Below, one piece after another: positions 11,540 to 18,953 of a stretch of DNA of 64,000 nucleotides. The notes beneath the pieces were generated by a model. It worked only from the letters and a program-made list of their open reading frames with translations, searched no databases and was not told the DNA's origin. This DNA is from Betaproteobacteria bacterium GR16-43 (GTDB lineage: Bacteria; Pseudomonadota; Gammaproteobacteria; Burkholderiales; Usitatibacteraceae): positions 1,860,001 through 1,924,000 of the forward strand of contig CP019169.1 of NCBI GenBank assembly GCA_001953215.1, written 5' to 3'. A program made the position numbers and the translations under genes. Each line of letters begins with the position of its first letter. The first letter of the stretch is position 1.

Positions 11540-11719
11540 TTACTCCTTGCGAGGTTTGCGGGACGCGGCCGGCGCGGGGACGCCGCGGCGGGCGAGCGCG
11601 TCGCGCAGCAGGTATTCGATCTGTCCGTTGACGCTGCGCAGCTCGGCCTGCGCAAGGCGCTCGATCCCGGACCACAGCTCCGGATCGATGCGAAGCAGGA
11701 ACGCCTTGCGCTCGGCCAT
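11540..11719 (-). CDS. Arc/CopG-type ribbon-helix-helix DNA-binding protein (59 aa)
   Basis: A short gene between the SPFH and DUF4019 genes. It encodes [16 protein letters not shown], then a helix-turn-helix-like stretch ([30 protein letters not shown]) and a basic tail. The pattern of an N-terminal strand (KAFLLRID), helix A, the turn 'RSVNGQIE' and helix B is that of Arc-family ribbon-helix-helix proteins, which bind DNA as dimers through the strand. It begins 11 bp after the SPFH stop and is followed by DUF4019 after 10 bp, all on the minus strand, so they form a probable operon. A 10-bp palindrome in the operon promoter (12654-12663) is a candidate operator. Family is fairly sure, target is inferred. 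Confidence 0.8.
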   Translation of the reverse strand: MAERKAFLLRIDPELWSGIERLAQAELRSVNGQIEYLLRDALARRGVPAPAASRKPRKE

Positions 11720-11729
11720 CGTGCCTATC

Positions 11730-12611
11730 CTACTGGTACAGCGTGCCGGTGTTCACGACGGGCTGCGCGTCGCGGTCGGAGCACAGCACCACCATGAGGT
11801 TGGACACCATGGTGGCCCTTCGTTCGTCGTCGAGCTCCACCACGTTCTTTTCCGACAGCTGCTTCAACGCCATCTCCACCATCGAGACCGCGCCGATCAC
11901 GATCTTGCTGCGCGCCGAGATCACCGCCTCGGCCTGCTGGCGCCGCAGCATGGCACCCGCGATTTCCGGAGCGTAGGCCAGGTGCGTGAGCTTGGCTTCC
12001 TGCACCAGCACGCCGGCCTGCTGCACCCGCGCCTGGAGCTCGGCCCGCAGCGCTTCGGCCACCACGTCCGCGCCGCCGCGCAGCGTCACTTCGCTGCCAT
12101 GCTCGCCTTCGCCCTCGTCGTAGTTGTAGCCCGTGGCCACGTGGCGCAGCGCCGATTCGCTCTGCACGCGCACGAAGTTCTCGAAATCCTCGACGTCGAA
12201 GAGCGCCTGCGCCGTGTCCTCCACGCGCCACACGACGACCGCGCCGATCTCCACCGGGTTGCCGCGCTTGTCGTTCACCTTGAGCGTCTCGATGTTCTGG
12301 TTGCGCGCGCGCACGCTCACGCGCTTGCGGATGTTCCAGGGCAGCGTCCAGCGCAGGCCGGCCTTCCGTTCCGTGCCGAGGTAGGCCCCGAAGAGGGTCA
12401 GCACGCCGGCCTGGTTGGGCTGCAGCATGAAGAAGCCGCCCGCGATGAAGCCGATGGCGACCGCGTTCAGCGCGAGGAACAGCGGCTGGCGCACGGCCAC
12501 GGCCATCGTGACGAGCAGAGCTCCGAGCCCGATCATCACCAGCAGCATGAAGATGCCGTTGGCCGAGGAAGCGGGTTTCTCGAAATTGTCGGACTTGCGG
12601 TACTCGGACAT
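11730..12611 (-). CDS. SPFH/Band 7 (stomatin/prohibitin-like) membrane protein
   Basis: A 293-residue membrane-anchored SPFH protein. Residues about 18-62 hold two adjacent hydrophobic segments ([38 protein letters not shown]), followed by the SPFH domain ([64 protein letters not shown]) and a C-terminal helical region with [14 protein letters not shown]-like coiled-coil character. Such proteins assemble into rings that organise membrane microdomains or hold proteases. The gene is first in an operon with a ribbon-helix-helix regulator and DUF4019, and is divergent from the gene at 12710. Confidence 0.92.
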   Translation of the reverse strand: MSEYRKSDNFEKPASSANGIFMLLVMIGLGALLVTMAVAVRQPLFLALNAVAIGFIAGGFFMLQPNQAGVLTLFGAYLGTERKAGLRWTLPWNIRKRVSVRARNQNIETLKVNDKRGNPVEIGAVVVWRVEDTAQALFDVEDFENFVRVQSESALRHVATGYNYDEGEGEHGSEVTLRGGADVVAEALRAELQARVQQAGVLVQEAKLTHLAYAPEIAGAMLRRQQAEAVISARSKIVIGAVSMVEMALKQLSEKNVVELDDERRATMVSNLMVVLCSDRDAQPVVNTGTLYQ

Positions 12612-12649
12612 GGTGGCTCCCGGGTGCGGGCGCGAAAGGCGCCTGCTAT

Positions 12650-12690
12650 TGATGTGATATCACTTTGCTACCAAACGGACGCCGTGTCAA
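12650..12690 (-). promoter_or_regulatory. Probable promoter and operator of the SPFH operon
   Basis: On the minus strand a perfect TTGACA (-35 type) lies at 12690-12685, and a perfect 10-bp palindrome GTGATATCAC lies at 12654-12663, where the -10 region and start site would be. No good -10 hexamer is seen at 17-bp spacing (CAAAGT). The palindrome would be well placed for repression by the ribbon-helix-helix protein encoded in the same operon. The positions and palindrome are seen; the regulatory assignment is inference. Confidence 0.5.
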
Positions 12691-12709
12691 GAGGGCCCTA
12701 GAATCGGGT

Positions 12710-13516
12710 ATGGATACCTCTCCCCTCGTAGTGAATTCGGCGACGCGCCTGGGCCCCGATGCGGCCGGCCGCGTGGTGGTGTGCGGTTCGCACGGCGGCG
12801 TGTATCCGGCCTCGATGCTCGCCCGGGCCCGCGTGCGGGCGGCCATCAGCAACGACGCCGGCGTCGGCAAGGACGGCGCCGGGATCGGCGGCCTCTACTG
12901 GCTGGAGAAGCTCGGCATCGCGGCCTGCACGGCCGGCCACGACGGCGCGCGCATCGGCGATGCGGCCGATGGCCTCGAGCATGGAAAGGTCTCGCATGCG
13001 AACAAGCAGGCGGCCGCGCTGGGCGTGAAGGCCGGCATGCCGTGCCGCGAGGCCGTGGCGCACCTGAACCGCGCGCATCCCTTCGAAGGAGACATTCCGC
13101 AGTTGGGCGAGACGCGCGTGAAGGTGCCGGCTTCGGGCCACCGCGAAGTCTGGGCCCTCGATTCGATCACGCTCTCGCGCCCCGAGGACGCGCGCGCCAT
13201 CGTGCTCTCGGGCACCCACGGCGCGGTGCTGGGCGGGAAGGCCGACGACGGCATGCTGAAAGTCGATGTCTTCGCCGCGTTCTTCAACGACGCGGGCGGC
13301 GGCAAGGACGGCGTGGGCTATTCGCGCCTGCCGACGCTCGACCCGCGCGGCATCGCGGCGGCGACGGTCTCCTCGAACACGGCGCGCATCGGCGACGGCC
13401 GCTCGACCTACGAATCGGGCGTGCTTTCGCGCGTGAACGAAGTCGGCAAGCGGCTCGGGATGGAAGAAGGGATGACGGCGCGCGAGGCGGTGGCGCGATT
13501 GCTGGGATTGGCGTGA
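12710..13516 (+). CDS. Unrecognised protein built from two similar halves
   Basis: A 268-residue cytoplasmic-looking protein that I do not recognise by name. Its two halves are clearly related: SHG at residues 27-29 matches THG at 169-171; NDAG at 48-51 matches 193-196; GKDG at 53-56 matches 198-201; ARIGD at 80-84 matches 225-229, all at a constant offset of 145 from residue 46 to 84. Each half ends with a helix of the form GMxxREAVAxL. The conserved His, Asp and Gly residues look like a ligand or metal site. No signal peptide or membrane segment is present. ATG 12710 avoids running into the SPFH promoter. The gene stands alone, divergent from the SPFH operon and convergent with the MFS gene across a repeat element. 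Confidence 0.8.
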   Translation: MDTSPLVVNSATRLGPDAAGRVVVCGSHGGVYPASMLARARVRAAISNDAGVGKDGAGIGGLYWLEKLGIAACTAGHDGARIGDAADGLEHGKVSHANKQAAALGVKAGMPCREAVAHLNRAHPFEGDIPQLGETRVKVPASGHREVWALDSITLSRPEDARAIVLSGTHGAVLGGKADDGMLKVDVFAAFFNDAGGGKDGVGYSRLPTLDPRGIAAATVSSNTARIGDGRSTYESGVLSRVNEVGKRLGMEEGMTAREAVARLLGLA

Positions 13517-13523
13517 GGTCGTT

Positions 13524-13717
13524 GGACGACGAGGGGGTGGGTAGGACTTTTTTCGTCGACGGGTCACGTTCCACGGCTTAAAGGCGAGAGAGCTTGCGCG
13601 GGATAGGTCCTGCAAAGAACGTCGCGAGCAAATTTCAGCGCACTTCGCCTCAACGATCAGGGCGGCCACCGAGTGGCCCCGTCGAGAAAAGAAGTCCTAC
13701 CCACCCCCTCGTCCTCC
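13524..13717 (+). repeat. Inverted-repeat element, solitary copy (locus A)
   Basis: A 194-bp non-coding unit with terminal inverted repeats of about 45 bp. The left end reads GGACGACGAGGGGGTGGGTA and continues AGGACTTTTTTCGTCGACGG; the right end is its inverted form with a few changes. The interior shares blocks such as CACTTCGCCTCAACGATCA with copies at 24810-25002 and 59983-60175. It lies exactly between the 3' ends of two convergent genes (stop codons at 13516 and 13736). No transposase is encoded, so it is either a non-autonomous mobile element or a structural 3'-end element. Confidence 0.88.
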
Positions 13718-13735
13718 TTTACCCGTCATGGAGAA

Positions 13736-14872
13736 CTAGACCTCTTCCGGCGGCCTCACCCTCCTGAATTCCCGCCACAGCAGAAGGTCGTAGGAGATCT
13801 TCGTGATCCCCGCCGCGATCAACGGCACCCCGAGTCCGAACCCCTGCATCATCATCCCCGCGAGGATCGGCGCACAGGCCCAGCCGAACGAACGCACGAG
13901 GTTGGTGATCCCCGAGACCGCGAGCCGCTCGTCGGGACGCACCACCGCCATCACGTAGGACTGGCGCGTCGGCACGTCCATCTCGTTCAGGGCTTCGCGC
14001 AACAGGAAGAAGAAGGCCGCCCAGGCGAAGCTGTCGGCCGCGACGATGGTGAAGAGCAGCAGGCTGGAAGGAATGTGCGTGAACACCATCGTGTTCACGA
14101 GTCCGATGCGCCTGGCGAGCCACGCGGCGGCGAGATGCGAGAACGCCGAGAGCCCGCGCCCGGCGCTGAACAGGATCGCGATCACGGCCGCGCTCGCGCC
14201 GAACTTCTCCGCGAAGAAATAGGCGAAGAGCGCCGTGCCGATGAACCCGCCGCCGAACGCATCCAGCAGGAACAGCAGCGAGATCTTGACGACGATCGGC
14301 CGGCTGGCCGGCGAGAGTTGCGTGAGGGCGACCGGCTTCACGTCATCGGCGATCGACGGCAGGCGCGCGTAGAGCAGCGCGGCGCCGAAGTAGAGCGCGC
14401 AGAAGATCGAGAGCGCGAAGCGAAGCGCCTCGAGCGGCGCGTAGCCCCACTGCGACTCGAGCAGGGTCGGCAGGGCCGCCATCAGCCCGCCCAGCGCGTA
14501 TCCCGTGTCGAGCAGCACGTTGTACCAGGCGAAGACGCGGGTCCGGTCCGCATCCGTCGTGGTCGCGGGGAAGAGCGCCTGCTCGAGGATCGGGATGGCG
14601 CCCCGGTCGCGTCCGTGGACGTTCAGCATTCCGACGAACGCAGCGATGAGCACCACGGGGAACGCGTCGGTTGCAATCAGCACGACGCCGCCCAGCAGCG
14701 GCAGGCCCGTGAGCGTCACCAGCATCACGCGCTCGGGGAGCCGCGGCCCGACGACGAGCGTGATCAGCGCCGCGACGGCCGCGCCCCACAGCGCCGCCGA
14801 AAGTACGCCGCCGACCTGCGTCGCGGAAAAGCCGAGGCGCGCGCAATACAAACCCACCAGCACCGCCATCAA
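13736..14872 (-). CDS. MFS transporter
   Basis: A permease of the major facilitator superfamily with about 11-12 predicted transmembrane helices. It resembles sugar- or drug-type MFS carriers of about 400 residues (LSAALWGAAVAALITLVVG, VARRIGLVNTMVFTHIPSSLLL in the second half). The substrate is unknown. The 378-residue frame from the TTG/ATG pair at 14872/14869 begins in the middle of the first helix: in the same frame upstream, residues LLYAAAFLRALAIG look like the real start of helix 1, but no ATG, GTG or TTG precedes them. The true start may be a rare codon near 14944 overlapping the upstream gene's stop, so the start is uncertain. Confidence 0.82.
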   Translation of the reverse strand: MMAVLVGLYCARLGFSATQVGGVLSAALWGAAVAALITLVVGPRLPERVMLVTLTGLPLLGGVVLIATDAFPVVLIAAFVGMLNVHGRDRGAIPILEQALFPATTTDADRTRVFAWYNVLLDTGYALGGLMAALPTLLESQWGYAPLEALRFALSIFCALYFGAALLYARLPSIADDVKPVALTQLSPASRPIVVKISLLFLLDAFGGGFIGTALFAYFFAEKFGASAAVIAILFSAGRGLSAFSHLAAAWLARRIGLVNTMVFTHIPSSLLLFTIVAADSFAWAAFFFLLREALNEMDVPTRQSYVMAVVRPDERLAVSGITNLVRSFGWACAPILAGMMMQGFGLGVPLIAAGITKISYDLLLWREFRRVRPPEEV

Positions 14873-14940
14873 TCCGATGGCGAGGGCTCGCAGGAACGCG
14901 GCGGCGTAGAGGAGGCGGCGGAGGCGGTGGACCGGAGTGC

Positions 14941-15969
14941 TCAGATCGTCGGCTTCTTGCGGATGAAGTCGAGGCGGTCCATGGTGCGCAGCTTCACGTC
15001 GCGCACTTCGTCGCCCTTGCGGACCTTGAGGGTGAGCTCGACGCCGGGCGCGCCCGCGGACCAGAGCCGGCGGTAGAAGTCCTCGAGCTTGTCGACCTTC
15101 TGGCCCGAGACCGCGAGGATCACGTCGCCCGAGGCGAGGCCGGCCTTCTCCGCGGGGCTGTCGGCGGTCACGTGCAACACCTTGATCTGGCCGTCGTCCA
15201 CGAGCGAGTTCAAGCCGATCCAGGGGCGCAGCCCGCCCTTGTGCCGGCCGGTGGCGATCATTTCGTCGACGACGGGCTTCAACAGGTCGACGGGCACGAA
15301 CATGTTGCCGGGCAGGCGCTCGCCCGGAGTGGCGGCGTCCAGCACGAGCAGCGAGCCGATCCCGACCAGTTCGCCCTCCTTGTTGATCAGCGCCGCGCCG
15401 CTGTGGTCGGTGCGCGGGGGCGACGTGAAGATCGCGCCGTCGATGAGGTACTCCCAGTAGCCGGCGAACGTGCGCCGCGACACGACCGTTGCGATCGACA
15501 CGCCTTCGCCCGTGGCGGTTGCGATCATCAGGCGGTCCAGGGTCTCCACGCGCGAGGAGGCGCCGATGGAGATCGCCTTCACGCCGAGAGGGGCGACGGG
15601 CCGCAGCAGGCCGAACCCCGTCGCGTGGTCATAGGCCACCACGGACGCGGGCAGCGTGCGGCCGTGGACCGTCGTCACGTCGACCGTGTCGGCCTCGAGG
15701 ATGAGGTAGCCGATGGTGAGCACGAGGCCGCTGGGCGCGATCAGCACGCCGCTGCCGAGGCGTTCGGCGCCGAGCCGCTCGGACGAGCGCGCGTTGGCGA
15801 GCGCCCGCATGCGCACGCCCACGACGGCGTTCGCCGCTTCGACCAGGTGGTGTTGCGTCTCTTCCGCCTTCGCGGCCTTCTCGAGCGGCTTGTCCGAAGG
15901 CTTCGCGACAGCGGCGGTGGCGGGTAGCGCGGCGAGGAGGCCGCAGAGCATGAGCAGTCGCAGGATCAT
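14941..15969 (-). CDS. HtrA-like S1C protein with PDZ domain, catalytic His missing
   Basis: A 342-residue exported protein: signal peptide (residues 1-22), trypsin-like domain (about 45-215) and PDZ domain (about 230-330, WIGLNSLV...DVILAVSGQKV). In DegP-type proteases the His sits in a LTNAHV-like motif. Here the equivalent place reads GLVLTIGYLILEAD (residues 81-94), with no His. The Asp (DHATGFGLLR, residue 114) and Ser (DHSGAALIN, residue 190) regions are recognisable, but the oxyanion sequence GNSGGP is also changed. The protein is probably a non-catalytic chaperone or scaffold. It is in an operon-like arrangement with the MFS gene. Degeneration of the active site is seen directly; the functional meaning is inferred. 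Confidence 0.85.
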   Translation of the reverse strand: MILRLLMLCGLLAALPATAAVAKPSDKPLEKAAKAEETQHHLVEAANAVVGVRMRALANARSSERLGAERLGSGVLIAPSGLVLTIGYLILEADTVDVTTVHGRTLPASVVAYDHATGFGLLRPVAPLGVKAISIGASSRVETLDRLMIATATGEGVSIATVVSRRTFAGYWEYLIDGAIFTSPPRTDHSGAALINKEGELVGIGSLLVLDAATPGERLPGNMFVPVDLLKPVVDEMIATGRHKGGLRPWIGLNSLVDDGQIKVLHVTADSPAEKAGLASGDVILAVSGQKVDKLEDFYRRLWSAGAPGVELTLKVRKGDEVRDVKLRTMDRLDFIRKKPTI

Positions 15970-16001
15970 GGCGGGCTCCCTGGAAGGACGCCAAAATCAT
16001 G

Positions 16002-16775
16002 CTAGCACCAACGCATCCACGCCAAGGTATCTTCAGTCCTTCGTGACGGTTTGTATTCGGCCGCGGTCCATCCGGCGTAACCGAGGCGGTCGATCCGGCC
16101 GAAAAGTTCGCGCAATGGAAGTTTTCCCGTGCCCGGCTCCCCGCGGCCCGGCACGTCGGCGAACTGGATGTGGCCGATGATCGGGGCCAGCTCGTCCAGC
16201 ACGGCGGCCGGATCGTCGCCCATCATCGCCACATGGTAGAGGTCGCACTGCAGCGAGAAATTGGGTGCGTTCACCTCGGCCAGCAGCGCCTTCGCCGGCG
16301 GGTTGCGCGGGAAGAAGTAGCCCGGGTTGTCGACGTCGTTGATCGGCTCGATCATCATCTGCACGCCCGCGGCGGCGAGCTCGCGCGCGGTGTAGCGCAG
16401 GTTCGACACGAAGGTCGAATGCAGGTCGCGCGGATCGTCGTCGGCGCGCACGAGCCCGGCGATCACGTTCACGCGCGGCGTGCGAAGGATGCGCGCGTAC
16501 TCGACCGCGGTGGCCACGCCCTCGCGATACTCGTGCAGGCGCTCCGGGCGGCAGGCGAGGCCGAAGTCGCCCTTCGCCCGGTTCCCCGACGGCACGTTGA
16601 AGAGGACGCACTCGAGCGAATGCGCGCGCAGTTGCTCGGCGATGGCCTCTGCGGGATGGTCGTAGGGCACGGAGAACTCGACGGCCGTGAAGCCCGCGCG
16701 CGCGGCGGCGCCGAAGCGTTCGAGGAAGGGATGCTCGGTAAAGAGCCACCCGAGGTTGGCGGCGAATCGGGGCAT
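16002..16775 (-). CDS. Hydroxypyruvate isomerase-like (Hyi/OtnI) TIM-barrel protein
   Basis: A 257-residue sugar-phosphate-isomerase-fold enzyme. The start MPRFAANLGWLFTEHPFLER and the body (VEFSVPYDHPAEAIAEQLR, MIEPINDVDNPGYFF, LQCDLYHVAMMGDD, GHIQFADVPGRGEPGTG, AAEYKP) follow the Hyi/OtnI pattern, with the catalytic Glu in MIEPIN and the second Glu in AEYKP. The reaction would be hydroxypyruvate to tartronate semialdehyde, or 2-oxo-tetronate isomerisation. A glyoxylate/hydroxypyruvate reductase and a tartronate-semialdehyde-type reductase occur about 20 kb away (35118-36993) and could act on the same intermediates. ATG 16775 is used because the longer frame runs into the divergent cupin gene. 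Confidence 0.88.
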   Translation of the reverse strand: MPRFAANLGWLFTEHPFLERFGAAARAGFTAVEFSVPYDHPAEAIAEQLRAHSLECVLFNVPSGNRAKGDFGLACRPERLHEYREGVATAVEYARILRTPRVNVIAGLVRADDDPRDLHSTFVSNLRYTARELAAAGVQMMIEPINDVDNPGYFFPRNPPAKALLAEVNAPNFSLQCDLYHVAMMGDDPAAVLDELAPIIGHIQFADVPGRGEPGTGKLPLRELFGRIDRLGYAGWTAAEYKPSRRTEDTLAWMRWC

Positions 16776-16815
16776 GGCGCTGCTACTATAACCAAAGCAT
16801 CCCGAAAGGCCACGC

Positions 16816-17175
16816 ATGGACAAGGTCAATCTCGCGGAGAAATTCTCGCGCTTCTCCACCCACTGGGACCCGAAGGTCGTCGGTGAGCTGAACGGCCAGC
16901 ACGTGAAGCTCGTGAAGTTCACCGGCCCGTTCACCTGGCATCACCACGAGCACGAGGACGAGCTGTTCCTGGTCGTGAAGGGCGAGTTCGACATGGAGTT
17001 CACCGACCGCACGGTGAAGCTGCGCGAGGGCGAGTTCATCGTCGTGCCGCGCGGCGTCGAGCACCGGCCGAACGCGCGCGAGGAAGTGCACGTGCTGCTG
17101 TTCGAACCCGCGACCACCTCGAACACCGGCAACGTCGTCGAGGAGCGCACCCGCGGAGTGCTCGAGCGAATTTGA
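16816..17175 (+). CDS. Cupin-domain protein
   Basis: A 119-residue single-domain cupin. The metal-site motif is FTWHHHEHEDELFLVVKG (HxHxxxxE type, residues about 40-57), and the second motif is GEFIVVPRGVEHRPNA with its His. It is a small metal-binding beta-barrel of the mannose-6-phosphate-isomerase-like group; the substrate or sensing role is unknown. It is divergent from the Hyi-like gene and shares its stop region with the next gene (TTG start overlapping TGA), so it is translationally coupled to the ABC exporter. Confidence 0.9.
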   Translation: MDKVNLAEKFSRFSTHWDPKVVGELNGQHVKLVKFTGPFTWHHHEHEDELFLVVKGEFDMEFTDRTVKLREGEFIVVPRGVEHRPNAREEVHVLLFEPATTSNTGNVVEERTRGVLERI

Positions 17176-18944
17176 GCGCCGCGGTCGAATTCTCCGTCCT
17201 GCGCAGGCTCTTCCCCTATCTCTGGGAGTATCGGGGCCGCGTGTTCCTGGCGCTGGCGCTGCTCACGGCGGCCAAGCTCGCCAACATCTCCGTCCCGATC
17301 CTCATGAAGACGATCGTCGACGGGCTCTCGGGCCCGCAGGCGGTCGCCGCGGTGCCGGTGGCACTCCTCGCGGCCTACGGGTTGCTGCGGCTCTCGTCCA
17401 CGGTCTTCAACGAGCTGCGCGACATCGTCTTCGTGAAAGTGGCGCAGAGCGCCATGCGCCGCATCGCGCTGGAGACCTTCCACCATTTGCATGCGCTGTC
17501 GCTGCGCTTCCACCTCGAGCGCCAGACGGGCGGCCTCACGCGCGACATCGAGCGCGGGACGCGCGGCATCTCGACGCTGCTCTCCTTCATGGTCTTCAGC
17601 GTGCTGCCCACGCTGCTGGAGATCGCGCTGGTCACCGGCTTCCTCATCTACAAGTTTGACATCTGGTTCGGCGTCATCACGGTGGGGGCGCTCGTCCTCT
17701 ACGTGGCCCTCACGTTCTCGATCTCGGAGTGGCGCACCGCGCACCGCCGCGCGATGAACGACATGGACTCGAAGGCCAACACCAAGGCCGTCGACTCGCT
17801 GCTCAACTACGAGACGGTGAAGTACTTCGGCAACGAGCGCTGGGAGGCCACCCGCTACGACGAGAACCTGGCCCGCTACGAGCGCGCGGTGGTGAAGAGC
17901 GAGACTTCGCTGGGCCTGCTGAACGCGGTGCAGGCCTGCGTGATCGCGGTGGCGGTCTCGCTGCTCATGTGGCGCGCGGCCGACGGCATCGTGCACGGCG
18001 CGCTCACGCTGGGCGACCTCGTGATGGTGAACGCGATGCTGATCCAGCTCTACATCCCGCTCAACTTCCTCGGCGTGATGTACCGCGAGATGAAGCAGGC
18101 CTTCACGGACATGGAGAAGATGTTCAAGCTCCTGGGCGAGAACCGCGAGGTGGCGGACAAGCCCGGCGCGCCGCCGCTCGCGGTCACGGGCGGGGCGCTG
18201 CGCTTCGAGGGCGTGGACTTCGGCTACGACGAGCGCCGCCCGATCCTGAAGAACGTGAGCTTCGAGATCCCGGCCGGCCATCGCGTGGCCGTGGTGGGTG
18301 CCAGCGGTTCCGGCAAGTCCACGCTGGCGCGCCTGCTGTTCCGCTTCTACGACGTGAACCGCGGCCGCATCGCCATCGATGGCCAGGACATCCGCGACGT
18401 GCAGCAGGAGAGCGTGCGCGCCGCCATCGGCATCGTCCCGCAGGACACCGTGCTCTTCAACGACACGATCTACTACAACATCGCCTACGGCCGGCCCGCG
18501 GCGGCGCGCGAGGAGATCCTCGCCGCGGCCGACGTGGCGCACATCCGCGCGTTCATCGAGGCGCTGCCCGATACCTGGGAGACCACGGTGGGCGAGCGCG
18601 GCCTGAAGCTCTCGGGCGGCGAGAAGCAGCGCGTGTCGATCGCGCGCACGGTGCTGAAGAACCCGCCCATCCTCGTGTTCGACGAAGCCACCTCGGCCCT
18701 CGACTCGAAGACCGAGAAGTCGATCCAGGCGGAGTTGCGCCAGATCTCCGAGAACCGCACGGCGCTCGTGATCGCGCATCGGTTGTCGACCGTCGTGGAC
18801 GCCGACCAGATCCTCGTGATGCACGAGGGCGAGATCGTCGAACGCGGCAACTTCCGCGAGCTGATGGCGCTGGAAGGGCGCTTCGCCGAGATGTGGCGCC
18901 TGCAGCAGGAAGAGGACCGGAACCGCGAGGCCGCGGTGGCCTGA
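17172..18944 (+). CDS. Atm1/ABCB7-type ABC exporter (fused permease and ATPase)
   Basis: A 590-residue half-transporter: an N-terminal six-helix ABC domain (residues about 15-310) and a C-terminal ATPase with Walker A GASGSGKST, signature LSGGEKQR, Walker B PILVFDEATSALD and switch His (VIAHRLST). The permease has the sequence ETVKYFGNERWEATRYDENL, typical of the Atm1 family, which exports glutathione-linked sulfur or metal conjugates in mitochondria and in bacteria such as Novosphingobium. Glutathione-linked export is therefore likely here, but unproven. The TTG start overlaps the cupin stop codon. The stop is 10 bp from the stop of the convergent kinase gene. Confidence 0.92.
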   Translation: MSAAVEFSVLRRLFPYLWEYRGRVFLALALLTAAKLANISVPILMKTIVDGLSGPQAVAAVPVALLAAYGLLRLSSTVFNELRDIVFVKVAQSAMRRIALETFHHLHALSLRFHLERQTGGLTRDIERGTRGISTLLSFMVFSVLPTLLEIALVTGFLIYKFDIWFGVITVGALVLYVALTFSISEWRTAHRRAMNDMDSKANTKAVDSLLNYETVKYFGNERWEATRYDENLARYERAVVKSETSLGLLNAVQACVIAVAVSLLMWRAADGIVHGALTLGDLVMVNAMLIQLYIPLNFLGVMYREMKQAFTDMEKMFKLLGENREVADKPGAPPLAVTGGALRFEGVDFGYDERRPILKNVSFEIPAGHRVAVVGASGSGKSTLARLLFRFYDVNRGRIAIDGQDIRDVQQESVRAAIGIVPQDTVLFNDTIYYNIAYGRPAAAREEILAAADVAHIRAFIEALPDTWETTVGERGLKLSGGEKQRVSIARTVLKNPPILVFDEATSALDSKTEKSIQAELRQISENRTALVIAHRLSTVVDADQILVMHEGEIVERGNFRELMALEGRFAEMWRLQQEEDRNREAAVA

Positions 18945-18953
18945 CGTCCCGGC

